Assembly (NCBI GenBank): GCA_026989495.1
Contig: JALSJE010000123.1
Location: 1 to 46,207, forward strand
Direction of reading: 5' to 3'
DNA from: Gammaproteobacteria bacterium
GTDB taxonomy: Bacteria; Pseudomonadota; Gammaproteobacteria; S144-34
DNA: 46,207 nucleotides
Positions 35,083 through 43,959 of this stretch are shown piece after piece (the stretch's first letter is position 1; every line of letters starts with the position of its first letter). The translations under genes were made by a program, and so were the position numbers. Below the pieces are notes generated by a model, which saw only the letters and a program-made list of their open reading frames with translations, ran no database searches and had not been told where the DNA came from.

Positions 35083-35394
35083 ATGCGGCGCCTGTGGGCC
35101 ATGGTGCTCATCCTCTGCGTCCAGGTCTCCAGCGTGGCCTGGGCCGCGGACGTGGACCTTCTCCCGCCAGGTGGTGACGGCGCCGCGGCATTCGCTGTCC
35201 CGTCGTGCGGCACCCCGCCGGCGGGCGACCTCCACCTCGCCCACCACTGCGAGCACGCGGGGGCCCACGCCTTCAGCGTGCCACCGGCGCTGCCGGCCGT
35301 GCCGCCCGGCCACGCCGGCCCGCCGCCCTGCGGCGGCACCCTCGACCCCGACTCCCAGCCGGGCGCACCGCCGCGGCGCCCCCCGCGCGTCTGA
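35083..35394 (+). CDS. Small periplasmic His/Cys-rich protein, CzcI-like
   Basis: 103 residues. A signal peptide (RRLWAMVLILCVQVSSVAWAA) is followed by a low-complexity region with metal-binding potential: VPSCGTPPAG, LHLAHHCEHAGAHAF, PPCGG. Small exported His-rich proteins at the head of czc/cnr-type operons (CzcI group) sense or buffer metal. The assignment rests on position and composition rather than clear homology. The Pro-rich tail is unusual. Confidence 0.6.
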   Translation: MRRLWAMVLILCVQVSSVAWAADVDLLPPGGDGAAAFAVPSCGTPPAGDLHLAHHCEHAGAHAFSVPPALPAVPPGHAGPPPCGGTLDPDSQPGAPPRRPPRV

Positions 35395-35491
35395 AAGCCC
35401 CCGGGCGGCACCGCCGCCGCGAAGCTCACGGGCCCCGCCCGACCGCCACCGGGCCCGTGCGTTCCCGACCTCGACCGAACCGGAGTGCCCC

Positions 35492-36736
35492 ATGCGCACG
35501 ACCCTGCGCACGACCCTGCTGCTGGCCGCGGCCTGGCCGGCCTTCGCCGCCGGCCCCGCACAGTCCGGGCTCGCCCGCTGGGTGGCGGCCGAGCTCGAGC
35601 GCAACCCGGCCGTGGCCGAGGCGCGCGCGGCCCGGGATGCGGCCCGGGCCCGCGAGACGGCCGCCGGCCGCCCTCTCTACAACCCCGAGCTCGAGCTCGA
35701 GCTCGAGCGCGCCGAGACGGACACGGGCGCCGTCGGCCTGAGCCAGACCATCGACTGGGCCGGCAAGCGCGACGCGCGCGCGCGGGTGGCGGCCTACGAG
35801 CGGCTGGCGGCCGAGGCGGCCCTCGAGAGCGCCTCCGAGTCGGTGGCCGCGGACCTGCTGCGGGCGCTGGCCGACCTGCGCGCCGCCGAGCGGGCACTGG
35901 CCCTGGCCGAGCGGCGCGCGGCGCTCACCGGCGAGCTGGAGGCCATCGCCCGGCGCCGTTTCGAGGCCGGCGACCTGCCGCGGACGGACCTCGCCCTCGC
36001 CCGCCTCGCCCACGTCGAGGCCCGGCTGCAGCGGGCCGAGGCCGCCGACGCCCGGGCCGAGGCGCAGGCGGCCCTGCGGGCCCTGACGGGTGCCGTCCCC
36101 CGGGAGCTGCCGGCCCTGCCGGGCGCGGCCCCCGAGCCGCCGGCACAAGCGCCCGGGACGGACCGGCTGCGCCGCACCCTCCCGGCGCTGCGCCGCCTGG
36201 AGGCCGGGCTGGCCGCCCGGCGCGCCGAGGTGAACCTGCGCCGGCGCGAGCGCCGGCCCGATCCCACCGTCCAGGTCCGCGGGGGCCGGGAGGCCAGCGA
36301 TCCCCTGCTCGGGCTTGCGGTCTCGGTGCCGCTGTTCGTGCGCAACGACTTCCGCGCCGAGGTGACGGCAGCCGAGCGGGAACGCATGGCCGCCGAGGCG
36401 GCCCTGGCGCGCGCGATGCGCGAGGCCCTCGCGCGCGCCGCGGCGGCGGCCGAGCGCTACCGGCTCGTGGCCGAGACCTGGCGGAGCTGGCGCGAGGAGG
36501 CCGCCCCCAGCCTCGACGAGCAGGTGGCGCTGCTGCACCGGCAGTGGGAGGCGGGCGAGCTCGGCACCACCGAGTACCTGGTGCAGCTCGGCCAGGCCCT
36601 CGACACGCGCGCGGCCGCCGTGCGGCTCGAGCGCCGGCTGTGGCGCGCCTGGTTCGAATGGCTCGAGGCCACGGGCCGCGTGCGCGCCTGGCTCGGCATC
36701 GACGAACAGGACAGCACCCGGAGACGTGCACCATGA
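35492..36736 (+). CDS. czcC: CzcC-family outer-membrane efflux protein
   Basis: 414 residues. TolC-like outer-membrane factor of the RND metal efflux pump. A signal peptide (TLRTTLLLAAAWPAFAAG) is followed by two OEP repeats with long Ala/Arg/Glu coiled-coil helices; NPELELELERAETD and GLSQTIDWAGKRDARARVA are typical of CzcC proteins, and EAGELGTTEYLVQLGQALDT closes the second repeat. The ATG at 35492 follows GGAGTG. Its stop overlaps the czcB start (ATGA). Confidence 0.9.
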   Translation: MRTTLRTTLLLAAAWPAFAAGPAQSGLARWVAAELERNPAVAEARAARDAARARETAAGRPLYNPELELELERAETDTGAVGLSQTIDWAGKRDARARVAAYERLAAEAALESASESVAADLLRALADLRAAERALALAERRAALTGELEAIARRRFEAGDLPRTDLALARLAHVEARLQRAEAADARAEAQAALRALTGAVPRELPALPGAAPEPPAQAPGTDRLRRTLPALRRLEAGLAARRAEVNLRRRERRPDPTVQVRGGREASDPLLGLAVSVPLFVRNDFRAEVTAAERERMAAEAALARAMREALARAAAAAERYRLVAETWRSWREEAAPSLDEQVALLHRQWEAGELGTTEYLVQLGQALDTRAAAVRLERRLWRAWFEWLEATGRVRAWLGIDEQDSTRRRAP

Positions 36737-37905
36737 GCATCCTGAAGCGACCCCCGTTCCTCTTGCTGCTCGCCGGCCTCTGGCTCCTGCCGGCAGCGGT
36801 GCCGCAGGCCGGCGAGGGCCACGGCGAAGAGAACGGCCACGGCGGCGAGGCCGCCCACGAGGAGGCCGAAGGCCCGCTCGCCCTCGACGAGCGGGCGCGC
36901 GCCGCGGCCGGCATCGCGGTGGCCGCGGCCGCTCCCCGCCCGCTGGCGAAGGTCCTGCGCGCGCCGGCCGAGGTGCGCCCCGACCTCTATCGCGCCGCCC
37001 AGGTCACGCCCCGCATCCAGGCCCAGGTCGTCGCGCGCCACGCCCGCCTCGGGGATGCCGTGCGCCGGGGCCAGCCGCTGGTGAGCCTCTCCAGCGTCGC
37101 CATGGCCGAGGCCCAGGCCGCCCTCATCGAGGCCGACCGCGAGTGGCGCCGCGTGCGCCGCCTCGGCCGCAAGGTCGTCTCCGAGAAGCGGTGGGTGGCC
37201 GCGCAGGTGGCGCGCCGGCTCGCCTACGCCAGGGTGCTGGCCTACGGCATGACCCGTGCCCAGATCGAAGCCCTCCTGAAGGCGGGCGACGCACGCCGCG
37301 CCGACGGCTCCTTCGCGCTGGTGGCCCCCGTGGACGGCACGGTGGTGCACGACGACTTCGTCCTCGGCGAGGTGGTCGAGCCCGGCCGCGTGCTCTACGA
37401 GCTCGCCGACGAGTCGCGGGTGTGGGTGGAGGCGCAGCTCTCGCCCGAGGACGCCGCACGGGTGCGCCCGGGACAGAAGGCGCGCGTGCGCGCCGCCGAC
37501 GGCACCGTGCTCGAGGGCGAGGTGATGCAGGTGCACCACCGGCTCTCGGAGCAGAGCCGCACGCGCGCGGTGCGCATCGCCGCGGCCAACACGGGCGACC
37601 GTCTCCACCCGGGCGAGCTGGTCGAGGCCGAGCTCGCGCTCGGCGGCGGCGCGCCCGTGCTGGCGGTGCCGGAGCGCGCCGTGGTGCTGCTGCAGGGCGG
37701 CCCGGCCGTGTTCGTGCTCGCCGGGCGCGAGCCCGGGGGCCACTGGCGCTTCGAGCCGCGTCCCGTGCGCACCGGCCGCAGCGCCGGCGGCTGGGTGGAG
37801 GTGCGCGCGGGCCTGAAGGCGGGCGAGACCGTGGTGACGGCCGGCGCCTACCACCTCAAGGCCCTGCTGCTCAAGGCCCAGCTCGGCGCGGGCCACGCCC
37901 ACTGA
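36733..37905 (+). CDS. czcB: CzcB-family periplasmic adaptor (membrane fusion) protein
   Basis: 390 residues. A signal peptide is followed by a His-rich metal-binding stretch (GEGHGEENGHGGEAAHEE). Then come the lipoyl/barrel-sandwich half-motifs (VTPRIQAQVVARHARLGDAVRRGQPLVSL and APVDGTVVHDDFVLGEVVEPG), the hairpin helix (residues about 130-185) and beta-barrel/membrane-proximal domains (ESRVWVEAQLSPEDAARVRPGQ; LAVPERAVVLLQGGPAVFV). It links CzcA to CzcC and may bind metal in the periplasm. Coupled to czcC by ATGA overlap. Confidence 0.93.
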   Translation: MSILKRPPFLLLLAGLWLLPAAVPQAGEGHGEENGHGGEAAHEEAEGPLALDERARAAAGIAVAAAAPRPLAKVLRAPAEVRPDLYRAAQVTPRIQAQVVARHARLGDAVRRGQPLVSLSSVAMAEAQAALIEADREWRRVRRLGRKVVSEKRWVAAQVARRLAYARVLAYGMTRAQIEALLKAGDARRADGSFALVAPVDGTVVHDDFVLGEVVEPGRVLYELADESRVWVEAQLSPEDAARVRPGQKARVRAADGTVLEGEVMQVHHRLSEQSRTRAVRIAAANTGDRLHPGELVEAELALGGGAPVLAVPERAVVLLQGGPAVFVLAGREPGGHWRFEPRPVRTGRSAGGWVEVRAGLKAGETVVTAGAYHLKALLLKAQLGAGHAH

Positions 37906-37924
37906 GCGCGAGGAGGTCGCCGCC

Positions 37925-40900
37925 ATGCTCACCCGGCTCGTCGAGCTCTCGCTGCGCTACAAGTTCCTCGTGCTGGTGGCCTTCGCGGCCGTGGCCTTCC
38001 TCGGCTGGCGCGCGGTGAACACCGTGCCCATCGACGCCTTCCCGGACGTCACCCCGGTGCAGGTCAACATCTACACCGAGTCGCCCGGCCTCGCCGCCGA
38101 GGACGTGGAACAGCTCCTCACCTTCCCCATCGAGTCGGCCATGGCCGGCCTGCCCAAGGTGCAGCAGATCCGCTCGGTCTCGCTCTTCGGGCTGTCCTAC
38201 GTCTCGGTCTACTTCGAGGACGACATGGACATCTACTTCGCCCGGCGCCTGGTGATGGAGCGCCTCGCCGAGGTGCGCGACCGCATCCCCGAGGGCTACG
38301 GCTCGCCCGAGATGGGGCCCAACAGCTCCGGCCTCGGTCAGGTCTTCTGGTACACGGTCGAGCGCGCCGACGAGCGGCTGCGCGGCCGCATCAGCGACAT
38401 GGACCTGCGCACCCTGCAGGACTGGCAGGTGCGTCTCATCCTGCGCACCGCCCCGGGCGTGGACGACGTCCTCTCCTGGGGCGGCCAGGAGCGCCAGTAC
38501 CAGGTGATCGTGGACCCCCTCAAGCTCATCGGCCACGGCCTCACCTTCCGCGAGATCATGGAGGCGGTGGAGGCCAACAACCGCCAGGTGGGCGGGCAGT
38601 ACATCGACGTCGGCCGCGAGCAGTACCTGGTGCGCGGGCTGGGGCTGGTGCGCGGCGTCGAGGACATCGGCCGCATCGTGGTCAAGGTCTCCGACGAGGG
38701 CACGCCCGTCTATCTGCGCGACGTGGCCGAGATCCGCGAAGCGCCGGCGCTGCGCTTCGGCGCCATCACCCGCGACGGGCGCGAGGTGGTGCTCGGCATG
38801 GCGCTGTCGCGCATCGGCACCAACGCCAAGGACGTGGTGGACGCCGTCAAGGAGAAGTTCGAGATCGCCCGCAGGGCCCTGCCCGAGGGCGTGCGCCTCG
38901 AGCCGGTCTACGAGCGCACCGAGCTGGTGGAGAAGGCCGTCGCCACCGCCGAGCGCGCCCTCGTCGAGGGCTCCATCCTGGTCGCCATCGTGCTCTTCCT
39001 GTTCCTCGGCGAGCTGCGCTCGGCCCTGGTGGTGATCGCCGCGCTCCCGCTCGCCATGCTGATCGCCTTCATCTTCATGGAGCGCTGGGGGCTGTCGGCA
39101 AACCTCATGTCGCTGGCGGGGCTCGCCATCGGCATCGGCATGATGGTGGACGGGGCCGTGGTGATGGTGGAGAACGCCTTCCGCATCATGGCCGAGCGCC
39201 GCGGCCGGGGGCCGGTGGACCGCACGCGCGCGGTGCTGGACGCCGCGCGCGAGGTGGCCAACCCCATCGCCTTCGCCATCCTCATCATCATCGTGGTGTT
39301 CCTGCCCCTGTTCAGCCTGGAGGGGCTCGAGGGCAAGCTCTTCAAGCCAATGGCCTTCAACATCAGCTTCGCCATGGCGGGCTCGCTCATCCTCACGCTG
39401 ACCCTGATCCCGGTGCTGGCCGCGCTCGTGCTGCGCCCGCGCGAGGAGAAGGACACATGGCTCGTGGCGGGCATCAAGCGCCTCTACCTGCCGGCGCTGG
39501 AGTGGGCGCTCGGCCACAAGCGCACCGTGGTGGGCGCGGCGCTCGCCTTGCTCGCCGCGAGCCTCTCGCTCTTCCCCTTCCTGGGCAAGGAGTTCATGCC
39601 GCAGCTCCAGGAGGGCTCCATCATGTGGCGGGTGACCTCCATCCCCTCGACCTCGCTCGCCGAGTCGATCGAGATCTCCAAGCGCATCGAACGGGCCCTC
39701 AACGAGTTCCCGGAGGTCACCACCACCATCGCCATGATCGGCCGCGCCGAGAAGGGCGAGACCGCCGACGTCAACTACATGGAGATCTACACCGGCCTGC
39801 GCCCCAAGGAGGAATGGACGCGGCCCATCGGCGAGCTGGCCGAGGCCATGCGCGGGCGCATGGAGGCCATCGTCCCGACGGCGGTCTTCGCCTTCACCCA
39901 GCCCATCCAGATGCGCGTCGAGGAGCTGATCTCGGGCGTGCGGGCCACGCTGGCGGCCAAGATCTACGGGCCCGAGCTCGGCGAGCTCGACCGGCTCGCG
40001 CGCGAGATCAAGGCCGTCATCGCGCGCGTGCCCGGCGTGGCCGACCTCTCGCTGGAGGCCAACGTGGGCAAGCCGCAGGTGCGCGTGGTGGTCGACCGCG
40101 AGCGGCTCGCGCGCTACGGGCTCAACGCCGACGACGTGCTCGCCGTGGTGCGCGTGGGCCTCGGCAACGAGCCCGTCTCCACGCTCATCGACGGCGTGCG
40201 GCGCTTCGACATCACGGTGCGGCTGCCGGACGAGGCGCGCCGCTCGCCCGCCGCCATCGCCGCCATCCCCCTGCGCACCCCCGACGGCGGCATCGTGCGC
40301 CTCGGCGACGTGGCCGAGGTCTCGGTGGCCGAGGGCTACTCCTTCGTGCGGCGCGAGCAGCTCCAGCGCTACGCCGTGATCCAGATGGACGTGCGCGGGC
40401 GTGACGTGGACGGCTTCGTGCGCGAGGCGGGCGCACTCATCGAGCGCGAGGTGAAGCTCCCGCCCGGCTACTGGATCGAGTGGGGCGGCGCCTTCGAGAA
40501 CCAGCAGCGGGCGCTCAGGCGGCTGTCCATCATCGTGCCCGTCACCATATTCTTCATCTTCGTGCTGCTCTACACCGCCTTCAACTCGGTCAAGTGGGCC
40601 ACGCTCATCATCGCCAACGTCCCCTTCGCCACCATCGGCGGGCTGTTCAGCCTGTGGGTGTCGGGGCAGTATCTCTCGGTGCCCTCGGCCATCGGCTTCA
40701 TCGCCGTCTTCGGCGTGGCCATGCTCAACGGCATCGTGCTCGTCTCCTTCATCAACGAGCTGCGCGGGCGGGGTCTGGCGGTGGCGGAGGCGGTGCGGCG
40801 CGGGGCCGAGCTCAGGCTGCGGCCGGTGCTGATGACGGCCTCGGTGGCGATCCTCGGCCTCATCCCCATGCTGCTCTCGAGCGGCGTCGGCGCCGAGACC

Positions 40901-41032
40901 CAGCGCCCGCTCGCCTCGGTGGTGGTGGGCGGGCTCGTCACCTCCACACTGCTCACGCTCGTCATCCTGCCCGTGGTCTACGAATGGATCGAGGACCGGC
41001 GCACCGGGCGGCGCGAGGAGGAAGGGGCATGA
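37925..41032 (+). CDS. czcA: Heavy-metal efflux RND transporter CzcA
   Basis: 1035 residues, twelve membrane helices with two large periplasmic loops. HME-RND features: N-terminal PIDAFPDVTPVQVNIYTESPG, and TM4 AIGIGMMVDGAVVMVENAFR with D409 and E416 of the proton relay. The position of CzcA Asp402 is Gly403, so it departs from the classic Zn/Co/Cd HME1 motif and is nearer to other HME subgroups; the metal cannot be set from sequence alone. It is a proton antiporter that exports metal through CzcB and CzcC. The stop overlaps the PII-like gene (ATGA). Confidence 0.95.
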   Translation: MLTRLVELSLRYKFLVLVAFAAVAFLGWRAVNTVPIDAFPDVTPVQVNIYTESPGLAAEDVEQLLTFPIESAMAGLPKVQQIRSVSLFGLSYVSVYFEDDMDIYFARRLVMERLAEVRDRIPEGYGSPEMGPNSSGLGQVFWYTVERADERLRGRISDMDLRTLQDWQVRLILRTAPGVDDVLSWGGQERQYQVIVDPLKLIGHGLTFREIMEAVEANNRQVGGQYIDVGREQYLVRGLGLVRGVEDIGRIVVKVSDEGTPVYLRDVAEIREAPALRFGAITRDGREVVLGMALSRIGTNAKDVVDAVKEKFEIARRALPEGVRLEPVYERTELVEKAVATAERALVEGSILVAIVLFLFLGELRSALVVIAALPLAMLIAFIFMERWGLSANLMSLAGLAIGIGMMVDGAVVMVENAFRIMAERRGRGPVDRTRAVLDAAREVANPIAFAILIIIVVFLPLFSLEGLEGKLFKPMAFNISFAMAGSLILTLTLIPVLAALVLRPREEKDTWLVAGIKRLYLPALEWALGHKRTVVGAALALLAASLSLFPFLGKEFMPQLQEGSIMWRVTSIPSTSLAESIEISKRIERALNEFPEVTTTIAMIGRAEKGETADVNYMEIYTGLRPKEEWTRPIGELAEAMRGRMEAIVPTAVFAFTQPIQMRVEELISGVRATLAAKIYGPELGELDRLAREIKAVIARVPGVADLSLEANVGKPQVRVVVDRERLARYGLNADDVLAVVRVGLGNEPVSTLIDGVRRFDITVRLPDEARRSPAAIAAIPLRTPDGGIVRLGDVAEVSVAEGYSFVRREQLQRYAVIQMDVRGRDVDGFVREAGALIEREVKLPPGYWIEWGGAFENQQRALRRLSIIVPVTIFFIFVLLYTAFNSVKWATLIIANVPFATIGGLFSLWVSGQYLSVPSAIGFIAVFGVAMLNGIVLVSFINELRGRGLAVAEAVRRGAELRLRPVLMTASVAILGLIPMLLSSGVGAETQRPLASVVVGGLVTSTLLTLVILPVVYEWIEDRRTGRREEEGA

Positions 41033-41343
41033 AAGAGATCAAGGCCTTCGTGCACCGCAACCGCATCGCCGACGTGATCCACGCCCTGCGCGATGCGGGC
41101 TTCGCGAACCTCTCGGTGGTGGACGTGCTCGGCATGCTGCGCGCACTCGATCCCCGCGAGGCGCGCTATTCCACCGAGCTCGGCGAGCGGGTGACGGCCG
41201 AGGTGAAGCTGGAGCTCGTGTGCGAGGACGGGCGCGTGGACGAGGCCGTGCGCCTCATCCGCGACAACGCCCGCACCGGCCAGCATCCGGCCGGCTGGAT
41301 CTACATCCACGAGGTCGCCGCCGCCCATCCCATCGATCCGTGA
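41029..41343 (+). CDS. PII-like protein of the metal-efflux-linked PII-NG group
   Basis: 104 residues with the PII fold pattern: MKEIKAFVHRNRIADVIHAL (beta1-alpha1), GFANLSVVDVLGM (beta2), a T-loop region, KLELVCEDGRVDEAVRLIRD (beta3-alpha2) and GWIYIHEV. It lacks the uridylylated Tyr and ATP-loop residues of GlnB. The PII superfamily includes a group (PII-NG) encoded next to RND metal-efflux genes, and this protein fits by sequence and by its ATGA overlap with czcA. It probably binds a nucleotide or metal and modulates the pump; the ligand is unknown. Confidence 0.82.
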   Translation: MKEIKAFVHRNRIADVIHALRDAGFANLSVVDVLGMLRALDPREARYSTELGERVTAEVKLELVCEDGRVDEAVRLIRDNARTGQHPAGWIYIHEVAAAHPIDP

Positions 41344-41506
41344 GCATCGGCACGCGCCCCCGGCCGGGATCCCCCCTGCCATGGTGCCGGCCCCGGAGAG
41401 CCGGCATGCTCGGTCCGTGCACCACCGGCACGTTCATGTCTTACCCTCTGCTCCCGCAAGCTGGCACACGCCCGAAGTCGGTAGAGGGGACAGCCGAGGG
41501 ATTTCG

Positions 41507-43435
41507 ATGAGCTGCGGCGGCGAGCACGGCTACGCGGGCCCCTGGTGGGGCTTCCCGCCCCTGCGTGACGCGGCGCTCGCCGGCGTGCTCGCCGGCGGCG
41601 CCTTCCTGCTCGAGCTGGCGGACGTCATCCCCCACGCGGGCGCCCTCGCCGCCTATCTCGCCGCCATCGCCCTCGGGGGGCACCACTGGGCGCGCGAGGG
41701 ACTGGAAAAGCTCCTGCGCGAGCGCGAGGTGGGCATCGAAATGCTCATGATCGCGGCCACGGGCGGGGCCGGCGCGCTGGGCCTGTGGGACGAGGCCGCC
41801 GCCCTGGTGGTGCTCTACGGCGTGGCCGAGGGCGTGGAAGAGCTCACCTTCGCCCGCACGCGCCGGGCGATCCGCGCCCTGCTGGACCTCGCCCCGAAGC
41901 AGGCCCGCCTCCTGCGCGACGGTCGCGAGACGCTGGTGCCTGCCGCCGAGCTGCGGCCCGGCGACCGCTTCGTGGTGCGTCCGGGCGAAGCGGTCGCCAC
42001 CGACGGGATCATCGTCGAAGGCGAGGCCTCGCTGGACGAGTCCGCCGTCACCGGCGAGTCGGTGCCGGTGGACAAGGGGCCGGGCGCGCGCGTCTTCGCC
42101 GCCAGCGTCTGCCACGGCGGCGCCCTCGTGGTCGAGGCCACCGCCCGCTTCGAGGACAACACCCTCAGCCGCATCGTGCACCTGGTCGAGACGGCCCAGG
42201 AGCGCAAGGGTCGCGCCCAGGCCTGGATGGAGCGCTTCGGCCGCCGCTACAGCCCCGCGGTGCTCGCCACGGCCGCCCTGTTCCTCCTGCTGCCCCTGCC
42301 CTTCGGATGGGAATGGGCCTCCTGGGCCCACCGCGCGGTGGTGCTGCTGGTCGCCGCCGCCCCCTGCGCGCTGGTGATCTCGCTGCCCATCGCCGTCTCG
42401 GCCGGCATCGGCGCCGCCGGCCGCCGCGGCATCCTGATCAAGGGCGGCGCCCACCTCGAGCACCTGGCCACGGCGCGCGTGGTGGCCTTCGACAAGACCG
42501 GCACGCTCACCCACGGCCGCCCCGAGGTGGCCGCGGTCGAGCCGCTCGCGCCCGGGCTGGACGAGGCCGGCGCGCTCGCCCTGGCCGCGGCGCTGGAGGC
42601 GCGCTCCGAGCATCCCCTCGCGCGCGCCATCGTGCGCCATGCACGCGCCCTCGGCATCGAGCCCCGGCCCGCCGCGGGCTTCCGCGCCCTGCCGGGCGCG
42701 GGCGTCGAGGGCGAGATCGACGGGGCCCGCTGGCGGCTGATGCGTCCCGGCACCGGCGGCCTCAGGCTCGCCGGCGAGGCCGCCGGGCGCTGCGCGGCGC
42801 TCGAGGAGGCAGGCCACACCGTGGTGGTGCTCGCGCGGGAAGGCGGCGGCGCGGCCGCCCTCCTCGCGCTCGCCGACCACGTGCGCGACGAGGCCCCCGA
42901 GGCGGTGCGGCGCCTGCACGCCCTCGGCGTGCGCACCGTGATGCTCACCGGCGACAACCCGCGCGCGGCCGCACGGGTCGCCGCCGCGGTGGGCATCGAC
43001 GAGGTGCGGGCGGGCCTGCGTCCGGAGGAAAAGGTCGCGGCGGTGCGCGCGCTCGAGTCCCGCCATGGCGCGGTCATCATGGTGGGCGACGGCATCAACG
43101 ACGCCCCGGCGCTCGCGGCCGCCACCTGCGGGATGGCCATGGGCGCGGCCGGCACCGACGCCGCCATCGAGGCGGCCGACGTCGCCCTCATGGCCGACGA
43201 CCTGCTCAAGGTCGCCGAGGCGCTCGAGCTCGGCCGCCGGGCCCGGCGCGTGAGCCTGCAGAACATCGCCTTCGCGCTCGCCGTGCTGGCGGCGCTGATC
43301 CCGCTCGCCGTGCTGGGACGCATCAGCGTGGCGCTCGCCGTGCTGGTGCACGAGGCCTCCGAGCTCGCCGCCGTCGCCAACGGCCTGCGCGCCGGCCGCC
43401 CGCCCCGCCCGGCGGACCGGCCGCGGGCGGCGTGA
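41507..43435 (+). CDS. P1B-type metal-translocating ATPase with APC motif
   Basis: 642 residues, no N-terminal HMA domain. Phosphatase loop DESAVTGESVPVDKG, phosphorylated D329 in FDKTGTLTHG, SEHPLARAIV (the P1B HP motif), VMLTGDN and VGDGINDAPALAAA. The TM6 metal motif is A285-P286-C287 in place of CPC or SPC. The last helices contain VHEASELAAVANGLR with H615-E616, comparable with the HEG motif of P1B-4 (Co/Zn/Fe) pumps. It exports a divalent metal from cytosol to periplasm, complementing Czc. It starts 163 bp after the PII-like gene; that gap holds nothing I recognise. Confidence 0.9.
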   Translation: MSCGGEHGYAGPWWGFPPLRDAALAGVLAGGAFLLELADVIPHAGALAAYLAAIALGGHHWAREGLEKLLREREVGIEMLMIAATGGAGALGLWDEAAALVVLYGVAEGVEELTFARTRRAIRALLDLAPKQARLLRDGRETLVPAAELRPGDRFVVRPGEAVATDGIIVEGEASLDESAVTGESVPVDKGPGARVFAASVCHGGALVVEATARFEDNTLSRIVHLVETAQERKGRAQAWMERFGRRYSPAVLATAALFLLLPLPFGWEWASWAHRAVVLLVAAAPCALVISLPIAVSAGIGAAGRRGILIKGGAHLEHLATARVVAFDKTGTLTHGRPEVAAVEPLAPGLDEAGALALAAALEARSEHPLARAIVRHARALGIEPRPAAGFRALPGAGVEGEIDGARWRLMRPGTGGLRLAGEAAGRCAALEEAGHTVVVLAREGGGAAALLALADHVRDEAPEAVRRLHALGVRTVMLTGDNPRAAARVAAAVGIDEVRAGLRPEEKVAAVRALESRHGAVIMVGDGINDAPALAAATCGMAMGAAGTDAAIEAADVALMADDLLKVAEALELGRRARRVSLQNIAFALAVLAALIPLAVLGRISVALAVLVHEASELAAVANGLRAGRPPRPADRPRAA

Positions 43436-43444
43436 GGGAGGCCG

Positions 43445-43948
43445 TCAGCGCCTGCCCGCCGGTGCCGCCGCCTCGCGGATGAATCCCGTCACGGCGGCGC
43501 GCATCCTGGCGGCCACCGGCACCTCGCCCGCGCCGTGGCGGCGCGCGATCCAGACGGGGTCGGTCACGCCGAGCCAGACGCGCCCCTCGGCGTCCTCCCA
43601 GGCGAGTGCCCGCAGCGGCATGTCGATGCCCGCCGTCTGGGCGCCCTGCATGATGCGGGTGCCGAGCCGCGGGTTGCCGAAGACGAGCAGCGCCGTCGGC
43701 CGCAGCGCGAGCCCCGCGCCGCGGGCGCGCGCGGCGTGGTCCCAGCGCAGCGCCACCGTGATCCCCTTCGCCTCGAGGATGCGCTCGAGCCGGTCGAGGG
43801 TGGTCGCGACGTCGTGGTGGCTGCGCACGACGATCACTCCCTCCGGCACCGGCGGCGCCTCGCCGGCGGTCATCGGCCCGGCGGCGAGGCCGAAGGCCAG
43901 CCCCGCGGCGGCCGCCCGCCATCCCTTTCGTGCCCTTGGTCCGGTCAT
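43445..43948 (-). CDS. DUF302 family periplasmic protein
   Basis: 167 residues. A signal peptide (RKGWRAAAAGLAFGLAAGPMTAG) is followed by the DUF302 domain: VVRSHHDVATTLDRLERILEAKGITVALRWDHAARARGAG, LLVFGNPRLGTRIMQGAQTAGIDMPLRALAWED, LGVTDPVWIARRHG. DUF302 proteins are widespread in sulfur- and metal-stressed bacteria; function unknown. The ATG at 43948 has GGAG 6 nt upstream; a GTG overlapping the merR stop is the alternative. It is co-transcribed after the MerR gene. Confidence 0.85.
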   Translation of the reverse strand: MTGPRARKGWRAAAAGLAFGLAAGPMTAGEAPPVPEGVIVVRSHHDVATTLDRLERILEAKGITVALRWDHAARARGAGLALRPTALLVFGNPRLGTRIMQGAQTAGIDMPLRALAWEDAEGRVWLGVTDPVWIARRHGAGEVPVAARMRAAVTGFIREAAAPAGRR

Positions 43949-43959
43949 GGTTCGCTCCG

